The translations under genes were made by a program, and so were the position numbers. The notes below the pieces were generated by a model that made no database searches, was not told the origin of the DNA, and was given only the letters and a program-made list of their open reading frames with translations. From Propionibacteriales bacterium (GTDB lineage Bacteria; Actinomycetota; Actinomycetes; Propionibacteriales; Propionibacteriaceae): a stretch of DNA of 6,020 nt. Location: assembly GCA_030453285.1 (NCBI GenBank), contig JAKDKP010000165.1, positions 1-6,020 on the forward strand, given 5' to 3'. Shown one piece after another: positions 1 to 6,020 of this stretch; the stretch's first letter is position 1; each line of letters begins with the position of its first letter.

Positions 1-432
1 AAACGACTCGTGCACCCGTTCGCCGAGGACGGCTTTGAGTTCCCGCTCGGTGAGTCGCCGGTTCAGCCCACGCGCGATGAGGATCTCGACATCATCGACA
101 CCGGCCGCGGCGGCGAGCTCCAGCACTTCCTCGATCACCACCCCCCGTACGTCAGGAGTGCCCATCGGTGGCACCACCGAGGAGATGTCGGAGACCGCGA
201 TCGCCAACCTCATGCCGGGACGCAACCGGTCGACCAAGGGGGCACCGTCGGTCGGGGCCGTCAACGCGGCCCGAACGGCCGGGCGCATGGCACGAACCGC
301 GTCGCCGGGCTCAGGGGCGTAGAGCACGCGGGTGCCCAACGGGAACTGCTGACGTCGGAATCCGGTGCCCTGGTGCACCACCAGGTCCGGGGTGCGCTCG
401 TTCACCTCGTGGACGAAGCCTGGTCGTGCCAT
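1..432 (-). CDS. LarA/DUF2088 (lactate racemase-like) protein, N-terminal part; runs off the left edge
   Basis: The frame reads from ATG at 432 to the window edge with no stop, giving 144 residues; the C-terminal part lies outside. A purine-rich ribosome-binding site (AGGAGA on the minus strand, 439-444) sits 6 bases before the ATG and supports this start. The fold signature is that of the LarA/DUF2088 N-terminal domain: a segment near residues 70-90 (LRPGMRLAIAVSDISS, then PPM), a helical VIEEVLELAAAAGV stretch (99-112), and GLNRRLTERELKAVLG (122-137). Characterised LarA is a nickel-pincer-cofactor lactate racemase, and other family members act on other 2-hydroxyacids. The family motif at 122-125 usually reads G/L-x-H-R, but here His is replaced by Asn124. 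The Arg often found after the Asp-Ile/Val-Thr motif is Ser85. The substrate is therefore unknown. There is no signal peptide, so it is probably cytoplasmic. It starts 73 bases after the upstream reductase-HAD gene and may be co-transcribed with it. The family call is fairly sure; the reaction is not. Confidence 0.75.
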   Translation of the reverse strand, partial: MARPGFVHEVNERTPDLVVHQGTGFRRQQFPLGTRVLYAPEPGDAVRAMRPAVRAALTAPTDGAPLVDRLRPGMRLAIAVSDISSVVPPMGTPDVRGVVIEEVLELAAAAGVDDVEILIARGLNRRLTERELKAVLGERVHESF

Positions 433-505
433 CAGCGTTCTCCTGTCATGATCAACTCGTCCTGCGTGCCTGATGCCGTGGCCCGTACGGGAAGTGGTGT
501 GGTGA

Positions 506-2863
506 TCATTTCGGCATCACCCACCACGGCGTCTGGGATCTGGTCTGCCACTCCACCGTGGTCCACTGCTTCTCCCCCGCCGCACGCATCAGGGGAACGT
601 CGGGACTGACCGCCACCGGGTTGCCGACCACCGACAACCACGGCAGATCCGAATGTGAGTCCGCATAGGCATAGGACCGACCAAGATCAACATCGTGCAG
701 GGCCGCATAGTGGTGCAACCATGCCGCCCGGGACTCCCCCACCAGCGGCGGCCCGTTCAGGAAGCCGGTACAGCGACCGTCCTCGTCAGTGGCGAGATCG
801 GCAGCAACGACCACGTCGAACAGCGGGGCCAATGGCCTGGTCAGCGGACGGATCACGCCGGTGATCAGGATCGTCGTGTGCCCGGCAGCCCGATGCTCCC
901 GGAGGCGCCGGACGGCGTCGGGAGAGACGCGCTCCAGGATGTGAGCCGACATGGTGGTGTCGACGAACGCTTCCAACGCCGCCAGATCCGCACCGGCGTA
1001 CCGACGATACATCGCGCGCAGGAAATGACCACGGTCGCGACGTTCGGCCTTCAGCCAGTTCGGCAACGCGGTGAGCAGTTCACCGATCTCGCGGAGCCGC
1101 TCGGCCGGTCCCAGCTCGGGCAGCCGCGCCCACAGGTACTGCTCGATGACATTGGTCGACATGATCGTGCCGTCCAGGTCGAAGACGGCGACCACCTTGT
1201 CGGCATCCGGTCTGCCTGCCGCGAGCGCGCGCATGGTGCTCGGCGTCCGGCCGCGCTTGCGTCGAATGGCATCCATCCGTCGTACGGGCGCGGTGATGCT
1301 CGGACAGTGCACCTCCTCCACATACGTCGTCCAGTCGTACGCCGCGGTGTCGAAGGCGAAGTGGTCGACATCGGCCGGGTCGAGCGAGCGGTGCAATCGC
1401 AAGGTGTTGTCATCGACGAAGTGCAGTTCGGACTGCGCATATTCGTTGTAGAGCCCCAGATAGCGGCGCAGAAAGTCGAGTCGCCGCCGGGTGCGATCGA
1501 GTGACTTGGCGGCCTTGCGGGCCGGGCCCGAACGAGGCGCACGCCGCAGCACCGCCTCGGCCACCTTGTGGGCACGTTCGGAGGTGGACAGGAACCTCTC
1601 CACCGAGGCCGCGCCGGGAAACTTCCAGATCGGCAGCGCGGCGGTACCGCGGTCACCACCGGTGAATGGGTGCGCGGTGAAGTAGCTGCGGATGTGGCCG
1701 TACATCTCGCGGAAGTTGAGCGGATTCCGGGCACCGGAGGAGACGTGGTAGAACTCCGGCTTCCCCGGCTCGGGCAGTGTCGCGCACACGGCAAGGGTCG
1801 CGTTGACGACGTGGTCGCAGGGCACGATGTCGACCACCGAGTCCGGCGAGGCCGGGAACTCGGGCAACTCACCCTTCCCGTACGCCAGGATCAGCGGCTC
1901 CGCCATCTTGAAGCCTTCGATCCAGCCGGGATAGGGGTGCTTCCAGGAGGATTCGACGATCGCCGGACGGACCACGGAGACACTGATGTCGGCGCCGATC
2001 TCGACGACGGCCCGTTCACCCAGCGCCTTGGTGAAGGTGTACACGTCGGTCCAGCCCAGTGAACGCGCCCGCTCGGTGCCGGCCTTGACCAGTTGCGACT
2101 CGACCCAGGCCTTGCGGCGACGCTCGGTGTCCGCAGCCGTGGTCAGATGCCCGGCCAGCCGATGCTCGACCTCGGCCACCTTGCGCAGTGCGGTCAGCCG
2201 GTCGGCGGTGCGCGACTGGGCCTCGACCAGGGCACGCAGACCGAGGCCATGCTCGGTCTCGGCGTGGTGATCGATGCCGTGCACGTGCTCGGCCTCGGGA
2301 ATCGCCCCCCGACGGCGCCCCGCGGTGTAGGCCGTGGAGATGTGGACGTAGTGCGGCACCTTCTGAGACCGTTCGGCGGCCGCCAGCATCTGCTGCATCA
2401 GCCGGCTGGTGCCGATCACGTTGGTGGTGAATGCCTGGTCGATCGGCGGATCGAAGGACACGTCGCCCGCGCAGTGCACGACGATGTCAAGTTCCTCAGG
2501 CAACTCCGGCACGTTCGGCAGGTCACCGGGGATGACCACCATCCGGGCATCCAGCAGCGCCTCGGGTGAACCCGCATCGGCGACGAGATCGGCGAAGATC
2601 TTCTTCTTCAGCAGACTGATCACCCGTGCTCGGGGGGTGGCCGAACCCTTCGGACGGACCAGGACGGCGGCCGTGGTGGCCGGCAGATCGGTGAGAATCT
2701 TCCACAACAGTTGTTCGCCGATGAATCCCGTCACCCCGGTCATCATGATCATCTTGTCGGCCAACAGGTCGGCCAGGCGGCCCTCCAGCAATGGCCCGGT
2801 CAGGTCAACCGCCGGGTCACCGAACCACGCAGCGGCACCACGATCGCCGGTGACCGTGCTCAT
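506..2863 (-). CDS. Fatty acyl-CoA reductase-like (SDR, NAD_binding_4) / HAD-IB phosphatase-like fusion protein
   Basis: This is a 785-residue two-part enzyme. Residues about 38-400 are an extended short-chain reductase of the fatty acyl-CoA reductase/thioester reductase type. It has the nucleotide-binding motif TGVTGFIG at 42-49, an STAY motif at 176-179, the catalytic pair YTFTK (Tyr275, Lys279), and the family-typical [16 protein letters not shown] and [12 protein letters not shown] segments at 298-355. Residues about 400-535 resemble the C-terminal helical region of such reductases. Residues about 555-785 form an HAD-IB (SerB/PSPase-like) domain with motif I FDLDGT (Asp562, Asp564), motif II ITG (Thr668) and motif IV DSHSDLP (Asp735, Asp739). 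The motif III Lys appears to be Arg712. The reductase half should reduce an acyl thioester with NAD(P)H to an aldehyde or alcohol; the phosphatase substrate is unknown. No signal peptide or clear membrane segment is present. The ATG overlaps the priA stop (ATGA), and a GGGGTG sequence lies just before it. A role in fatty alcohol, wax or ether lipid synthesis is inference from the family. Confidence 0.88.
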   Translation of the reverse strand: MSTVTGDRGAAAWFGDPAVDLTGPLLEGRLADLLADKMIMMTGVTGFIGEQLLWKILTDLPATTAAVLVRPKGSATPRARVISLLKKKIFADLVADAGSPEALLDARMVVIPGDLPNVPELPEELDIVVHCAGDVSFDPPIDQAFTTNVIGTSRLMQQMLAAAERSQKVPHYVHISTAYTAGRRRGAIPEAEHVHGIDHHAETEHGLGLRALVEAQSRTADRLTALRKVAEVEHRLAGHLTTAADTERRRKAWVESQLVKAGTERARSLGWTDVYTFTKALGERAVVEIGADISVSVVRPAIVESSWKHPYPGWIEGFKMAEPLILAYGKGELPEFPASPDSVVDIVPCDHVVNATLAVCATLPEPGKPEFYHVSSGARNPLNFREMYGHIRSYFTAHPFTGGDRGTAALPIWKFPGAASVERFLSTSERAHKVAEAVLRRAPRSGPARKAAKSLDRTRRRLDFLRRYLGLYNEYAQSELHFVDDNTLRLHRSLDPADVDHFAFDTAAYDWTTYVEEVHCPSITAPVRRMDAIRRKRGRTPSTMRALAAGRPDADKVVAVFDLDGTIMSTNVIEQYLWARLPELGPAERLREIGELLTALPNWLKAERRDRGHFLRAMYRRYAGADLAALEAFVDTTMSAHILERVSPDAVRRLREHRAAGHTTILITGVIRPLTRPLAPLFDVVVAADLATDEDGRCTGFLNGPPLVGESRAAWLHHYAALHDVDLGRSYAYADSHSDLPWLSVVGNPVAVSPDVPLMRAAGEKQWTTVEWQTRSQTPWWVMPK

Positions 2864-3591
2864 CGCTCACCCCGGGCGACAGCCAGGGCGTCGGGCAGGG
2901 TGAAGTTGCCGACATACAGGGCCGTGCCGATGATGGCGCCCTCCACGCCGATCGGCACCAGGCCGGTGAGCATCTCCAGATCGGTCAGCGACGAGATGCC
3001 TCCGCTGGCCACCACCGGGGCATCGGTGTGCGCACAGACCTTGCCGAGCAGTTCGAGATTGGGCCCCGACAGCATCCCATCGCTGGCCACGTCGGTCACC
3101 ACGAATCGGGCACAACCGGCCTCGTCGAGTCGGGTCAAGGTCTCCAGGAGTTCTCCGCCCTCGGCGGTCCACCCGCGGGCGGCCAGCTTGTCGCCCTTCA
3201 CGTCCAGACCGATCGCGATCCGGTCGCCATGTTCGGCAATGATCTGCTCGCACCACTGAGGGCTCTCCAGTGCCGCGGTGCCGATGTTGACCCGGGCGCA
3301 ACCGGTGGCCAGGGCTCGCTCAAGGCTGTCGTCGTCGCGGATACCGCCAGACAATTCGACCTTGGCGTCCACCGAATCGATCACCTCGGCCAGCACCTCG
3401 GCGTTGTTCCCTCGGCTGAAGGCGGCGTCCAGATCGACCAGGTGGATCCATTCCGCACCGCCGGAGACCCACCTCCGCGCCGCGGCCAGCGGATCACCGA
3501 ACTGCTTGGCGGTGCCGGCCACCCCCTGAACCAGTTGGACGGCCTGTCCGTCCGACACGTCGACCGCGGGCAACAACACCAAGGAACTCAC
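2860..3591 (-). CDS. priA: Phosphoribosyl isomerase A (bifunctional HisA/TrpF)
   Basis: This 243-residue (beta/alpha)8-barrel isomerase acts in the cytoplasm. It converts ProFAR to PRFAR in histidine synthesis and, in most actinobacteria lacking a separate TrpF, PRA to CdRP in tryptophan synthesis. Visible hallmarks are LLPAVD with catalytic Asp11, [14 protein letters not shown] (45-58), [10 protein letters not shown] (78-87, with Ser81 as in PriA), Asp130, Arg139-Gly-Trp141, TDVASDGM with Asp171, the ASGGIS phosphate-binding loop (195-200) and GVEGAIIG (215-222). Length matches known PriA proteins. I chose the GTG at 3591: the family begins at this LVLLPAVD segment, residue numbers then match published PriA numbering, and a TAGGG-like site lies 8 bases upstream. 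The open frame extends to 3723, but that extension overlaps the upstream gene and has no family counterpart. Position 19, an active-site Arg in M. tuberculosis PriA, is Gln here. The stop codon overlaps the next gene's start. No other his or trp gene is in the window. Confidence 0.95.
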   Translation of the reverse strand: MSSLVLLPAVDVSDGQAVQLVQGVAGTAKQFGDPLAAARRWVSGGAEWIHLVDLDAAFSRGNNAEVLAEVIDSVDAKVELSGGIRDDDSLERALATGCARVNIGTAALESPQWCEQIIAEHGDRIAIGLDVKGDKLAARGWTAEGGELLETLTRLDEAGCARFVVTDVASDGMLSGPNLELLGKVCAHTDAPVVASGGISSLTDLEMLTGLVPIGVEGAIIGTALYVGNFTLPDALAVARGER

Positions 3592-3643
3592 GCCGAGCAC
3601 CCTACCGCCCAGCACGCCGGGGCCACCAAGCCGAAGTCGTGGC

Positions 3644-4636
3644 TCACTCGGGTGTGGCGACGGTTCGCGCCGAGGACGTGATGGATCGCAGGAAGGCAGC
3701 GGAGTCGCTGCTGGTGGCCGCACTCAACCATGCGGGCTCGACATCGATCACGACGATCTCGACGCCCGTGCCGTCCAGGACCCGCGGCAGCGTGTGCACC
3801 AGGGTCGAGGGAAAGGTGATGATCCGGCTGCCGATCGGTCCGACCCTTGCCATCAGCTCCATCGGCAGATCCGGGGTGATCACGTGCAATCCGATCGCGG
3901 CGAGGCGTCGCAGCTTCTGGCTGGATTCGCGGCGATGGGCGTAGTACCGCACGACCTCGTACCGCTCGACGAGCCGTTGCACGGCTTGAACGTAGTGCTC
4001 CAGTTCGACCACGCCGGTCTCGACCAGTGACGTGCCCACCAGATCGGAGCCGGCCTCGATCTGGGGCGGCAGATGTTGAGCCCTGGTCCACACATAGGCA
4101 TTGCGCTCGACGGTGAGCACCGGATCGGGCACCGGCATCACGGTGAACAATGACAACCGGGTCGCGGCAAGCTTGCGGGCAAACCGGACACCCAGCGCCC
4201 GATCCGCGGGCCTGACCTCGCTGCGGTGCCATCGTACGATGGGCTTCTTGGCACGCCAGCACTCCACAAAGTGCAGAGTGGAACTGCCGTCGTCGACCAG
4301 CACGACCTCGGAGGCGTTCGCGCCGAGCAGCAGGGTCTGGATCATCCGGGAGAACGGGTCCCCCACTACGATCTGCCGTGCCCGCCGTACGGCCGGCGCG
4401 ACCTGGACCATGATCTGCAGTCGGGCGGTCCTACCGCGACGTGCCTCCTGCCAGTGCACCACCAGACCTGAGGCGGCCGCCATCTCGGTCAAGCGGTGGA
4501 GTTGGAATCGTGCTGTGGATTCACGCGGCGCCAGGACGACGATCGCCAGATCAGCCATCCGGCTGGCGTCCGCGGTCGCCCACTCGATCGTGTTGAGCAA
4601 CTGGGCCGGGCTCTCCACCAGGGCGATTGAACTCAC
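3644..4636 (-). CDS. Sialyltransferase/polysialyltransferase-like glycosyltransferase
   Basis: This is a 330-residue soluble-looking protein with no signal peptide or membrane helix. It resembles the bacterial sialyltransferase group that includes the alpha-2,8-polysialyltransferase-like family (GT38/GT52-type, GT-B fold). Supporting features are an N-terminal [10 protein letters not shown] segment (6-15), [14 protein letters not shown] (90-103), a DDG motif (Asp115-Asp116-Gly117, matching the D/E-D/E-G motif of these enzymes), YYAHRRES (231-238) at the place of the HP motif, a Glu260 region, and [10 protein letters not shown] (274-283) at the place of the Ser-rich motif that contacts CMP. 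The start is GTG at 4636. The [10 protein letters not shown] beginning fits the family, although no good ribosome-binding site is visible. The gene follows a NeuB-type synthase, which supports a donor such as CMP-sialic or another CMP-nonulosonic acid. The acceptor is unknown. The changed HP motif (His-Arg) weakens the assignment; a non-catalytic or differently specific member is possible. The stop lies 52 bases before priA. Confidence 0.65.
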   Translation of the reverse strand: MSSIALVESPAQLLNTIEWATADASRMADLAIVVLAPRESTARFQLHRLTEMAAASGLVVHWQEARRGRTARLQIMVQVAPAVRRARQIVVGDPFSRMIQTLLLGANASEVVLVDDGSSTLHFVECWRAKKPIVRWHRSEVRPADRALGVRFARKLAATRLSLFTVMPVPDPVLTVERNAYVWTRAQHLPPQIEAGSDLVGTSLVETGVVELEHYVQAVQRLVERYEVVRYYAHRRESSQKLRRLAAIGLHVITPDLPMELMARVGPIGSRIITFPSTLVHTLPRVLDGTGVEIVVIDVEPAWLSAATSSDSAAFLRSITSSARTVATPE

Positions 4637-4700
4637 CCGCGGTACGGGCTTCGGCCGTCGACGAGAGGGTCTACGGAGCCACGACGACGCAAGTCGCCCA

Positions 4701-4727
4701 CCCCCCCCGCCGAGGCGAGGGAGGGGG
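4701..4727 (-). other. GC-rich hairpin between neuB-like and sialyltransferase-like genes
   Basis: On the minus strand, CCCCCTCC can pair with a run of eight G across an 11-base loop, with one G-U pair. The plus-strand version has a C-A mismatch instead, so the structure favours RNA made in the direction of the genes. No U-tract follows, so it is not a classical intrinsic terminator. It could attenuate transcription, protect the neuB 3' end, or be incidental in such GC-rich DNA. The eight-C run is also a possible slippage tract. Confidence 0.3.
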
Positions 4728-4744
4728 CCTCGATCCGTGATGTT

Positions 4745-4750
4745 AGAATA
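4745..4750 (-). promoter_or_regulatory. Possible -10 element for the sialyltransferase-like gene
   Basis: TATTCT on the minus strand fits the actinobacterial TANNNT -10 pattern. It lies in a short AT-rich island (4739-4750) that stands out from the GC-rich surroundings, just past the neuB-like stop codon. No convincing -35 box is seen. If used, it would give a leader of about 100 bases containing the GC-rich hairpin. Confidence 0.2.
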
Positions 4751-4760
4751 CGCCCAGGCC

Positions 4761-5675
4761 TCAGGCCTCGGTCGGGTCCTGATCGGCGACGACGCCGGGA
4801 ACGCGACGCAGCTTCTTCATTTGCGCCTTCTCTCCGTCGTACACCTTCTTGACGCCGTCGCCCAGCGCCTCTTCGATCACGCGAATGTCGCGGACCAGCA
4901 GCTCGAGACCGCGCGGCTCGATCGAGGCGGACTGGTCCGATCCCCACAGCGTGCGATCAAGGGTGATGTGGCGCTCGACGAAAACCGCGCCGAGCGCGAC
5001 CGCGGCGAGAGTGGTCTGCAGACCGGGCTCGTGACCGGAGTAGCCGATCGGAATGTTCGGGTACTCGCGCTGCAGGGTGTTGATCATGCGCAGGTTCAAC
5101 TCGGTCGGCTTGGCCGGGTAGGTGCTGGTGGCGTGACACATCAGGATGTTGTCCTCGCCGAGCACCTTGACTGCGTGCGCGATCTGGGCCGGGGTGGACA
5201 TCCCGGTGGACAAGATGATCGTCCGACCCGTGGCCTTGAGTCGCTCCAGCAGTTCGTCGTCGGTCAGCGAGGCCGAGGCGACTTTGTGCGCAGGCACATC
5301 GAACTGATCAAGGAAGTCGACCGACTCGACGTCCCACGGCGAGGCAAACCAAGCAATGCCCTTGGACGTGGCGTACTCGCCGATCTTGCCGTACTGCTCG
5401 GCGTCGAACTCCATCCGGTGGCGGTAGTCGATGTACTTCATTCGACCCCACGGGGTGTCCCGTTCGATGTCCCACTGGTCCTTGGGGACGGCGATCTCCG
5501 GCGTCCGCTTCTGGAACTTCACCGCGTCGCAGCCAGCAGCAGCGGCGACATCGATCAGCTTGAAGACGTTGTCCAGCTCACCGTTGTGGTTGATGCCGAT
5601 CTCGCCGGTCACGTACACCGGGTGACCAGCACCGGCGGTCTTCGTTCCGAGTTGGCGCGTGGGCGCGTTGGTCAT
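4761..5675 (-). CDS. neuB: NeuB-family nonulosonic (sialic-type) acid synthase lacking the SAF domain
   Basis: This 304-residue cytoplasmic TIM-barrel enzyme belongs to the family that condenses phosphoenolpyruvate with an N-acetylmannosamine-type hexose to give a nine-carbon acidic sugar. Visible motifs are EIGINHNG (25-32), AVKFQKRTPE (51-60), FASPWD (110-115), ILSTGMS (154-160), CHATSTYP (180-187), GYSGHEPG (211-218) and VERHITLDR (233-241). His215 and His236 fall at the positions of the metal ligands of N. meningitidis NeuB. ATG at 5675 is supported by AGAGGA (5681-5686) 5 bases upstream. Two features are odd. Typical NeuB proteins have about 340-350 residues with a C-terminal SAF/antifreeze-like domain, but this one ends shortly after the KLRR linker (288-291). 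The usual K-x-x-S-x-E motif reads KVASAS (131-136), with Ser for Glu. The exact sugar product (Neu5Ac, legionaminic or other) cannot be told from sequence alone. The downstream sialyltransferase-like gene fits the pathway. The neuB symbol denotes the family, not a proven substrate. Confidence 0.88.
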   Translation of the reverse strand: MTNAPTRQLGTKTAGAGHPVYVTGEIGINHNGELDNVFKLIDVAAAAGCDAVKFQKRTPEIAVPKDQWDIERDTPWGRMKYIDYRHRMEFDAEQYGKIGEYATSKGIAWFASPWDVESVDFLDQFDVPAHKVASASLTDDELLERLKATGRTIILSTGMSTPAQIAHAVKVLGEDNILMCHATSTYPAKPTELNLRMINTLQREYPNIPIGYSGHEPGLQTTLAAVALGAVFVERHITLDRTLWGSDQSASIEPRGLELLVRDIRVIEEALGDGVKKVYDGEKAQMKKLRRVPGVVADQDPTEA

Positions 5676-5680
5676 GGTTT

Positions 5681-5686
5681 TCCTCT
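5681..5686 (-). promoter_or_regulatory. Ribosome-binding site of the neuB-like gene
   Basis: AGAGGA on the minus strand lies 5 bases before the ATG at 5675. It fixes the start of the synthase and marks this ATG as the first gene start of the visible run. Confidence 0.65.
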
Positions 5687-5825
5687 CGTGTGGTCGGCCT
5701 GCCCATCAGGGGCGAGCCGGCGCAGTCGGTCCTCGCGTGGACCCATGCCTGACGGTACTACGGACCCGGCGGGGCACCGCCAAGCCACCCCGAAGCATCG
5801 ACGTCGAGACCTGCGGGACGGTGGA

Positions 5826-5854
5826 AGGCTATGCGGCAATCCCGACGCGAGCAA
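5826..5854 (-). promoter_or_regulatory. Possible promoter of the neuB-like gene
   Basis: On the minus strand, TTGCTC (5849-5854) and TAGCCT (5826-5831) are separated by 17 bases. The first matches TTGACA at three of six positions, and the second fits the TANNNT -10 pattern. Transcription would begin near 5819, giving a leader of about 144 bases. A chance match of this quality is quite possible. Confidence 0.25.
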
Positions 5855-6020
5855 CGCGGGACACGCCCAGACGTGCCATCCGGGTCCGACAGAGTGACCT
5901 CGGCCACATCCTGACAGCCAGGTGGTCCGTCCCAGATCGGTCGATGTGGATCAGACCGTCCTCGGCATTACGCTTCGCTCATGTCTCCTGCCGTGCTGCC
6001 ACCGGATCGCCTCGGAGTAG

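Larger units (their letters stand above)
5676..6020. other. 345-base stretch without a firm gene, upstream of the neuB-like gene
   Basis: No convincing complete gene is seen on either strand. It holds the neuB-like ribosome-binding site (5681-5686), a small hairpin with GGCGG/CCGCC arms and a 4-base loop (5768-5781) that would lie in the transcript leader, and a candidate promoter (5826-5854). At the right edge a minus-strand frame ends in TGA at 5951-5953. Its first 11 codons from the edge all end in G or C, so it may be the tail of an upstream gene in the same direction. A competing plus-strand ATG at 5981 also runs off the edge. Neither reading is long enough to decide. Confidence 0.5.

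Noticed and set aside
448..509. Inverted repeat ATGATCA/TGATCAT and palindrome CCCGTACGGG between the fusion gene and the LarA-like gene
   Set aside because: The arms are only 7 bases, 48 bases apart, and no T-run follows. The palindrome is short and self-complementary with no loop, so neither supports a terminator or an operator call.
10..609. A 199-codon plus-strand open frame at the left edge
   Set aside because: It is antisense to the LarA-like gene and the end of the fusion gene, whose translations match known families; its own translation shows no recognisable motif.
3592..3723. A longer start for priA at 3723
   Set aside because: The extra 44 residues are Pro/Arg-rich, overlap the end of the sialyltransferase-like gene, and have no counterpart in PriA proteins. 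The GTG at 3591 gives the family length and numbering.
4756..4768. Tandem AGGCCT repeat at the neuB-like stop codon
   Set aside because: Only two 6-base copies, partly coding, and well within chance for this base composition.
5672..5854. A 60-codon minus-strand frame upstream of the neuB-like gene
   Set aside because: Its translation is Arg/Pro/Ser-rich with no motif, and it overlaps the ribosome-binding site and start of the neuB-like gene in another frame.
4101..5897. A 598-codon open frame on the plus strand
   Set aside because: It lies antisense to two well-supported genes, its translation is rich in Arg, Ser and Gly with no family motif, and it bridges two different genes and their gap. 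This is typical of a shadow frame in GC-rich DNA.

Overview
The window is very GC-rich, with codons strongly biased to G/C in the third position. It carries an actinobacterial-type PriA and uses GTG as well as ATG starts, so it comes from a high-GC Gram-positive bacterium (Actinomycetota). I cannot fix the genus. All five genes I can support lie on the minus strand, so transcription runs from right to left.

In transcription order: a 345-base non-coding or gene-edge stretch (5676-6020) contains a possible promoter. Next is a NeuB-family nonulosonic (sialic-type) acid synthase (4761-5675) that has lost the usual C-terminal SAF/antifreeze-like domain. A 124-base gap follows, with an AT-rich island and a GC-rich hairpin. 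Then comes a 330-residue protein resembling bacterial sialyl-/polysialyltransferases (3644-4636), then PriA, the HisA/TrpF isomerase of histidine and tryptophan biosynthesis (2860-3591, GTG start). A 785-residue fusion of a fatty acyl-CoA reductase-like domain and an HAD-IB phosphatase-like domain (506-2863) overlaps priA by 4 bases. Last is the N-terminal 144 residues of a LarA/DUF2088 (lactate racemase-like) protein (1-432) that continues past the left edge.

NeuB and the sialyltransferase-like protein form a plausible pair: one makes a nine-carbon acidic sugar and the other may move its CMP-activated form onto a surface glycan. The CMP-sugar synthetase (NeuA type) such a pathway needs is not in the window and may lie beyond the right edge. 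The priA and reductase-phosphatase pair is tightly coupled for translation, but no other histidine gene is visible, so priA sits outside a classical his operon here. The reductase fusion points to lipid metabolism (fatty alcohol, wax or ether lipid), which is inferred from family membership only.

The main points for a second look are the SAF-less NeuB with a changed active-site motif, the sialyltransferase-like partner in an actinomycete, the FAR-HAD fusion coupled to priA, and several substitutions at normally conserved positions: Gln19 in PriA, Arg712 in the HAD domain, and Asn124 in the LarA-like protein. I saw no tRNA, rRNA, CRISPR array, insertion sequence or attachment site.
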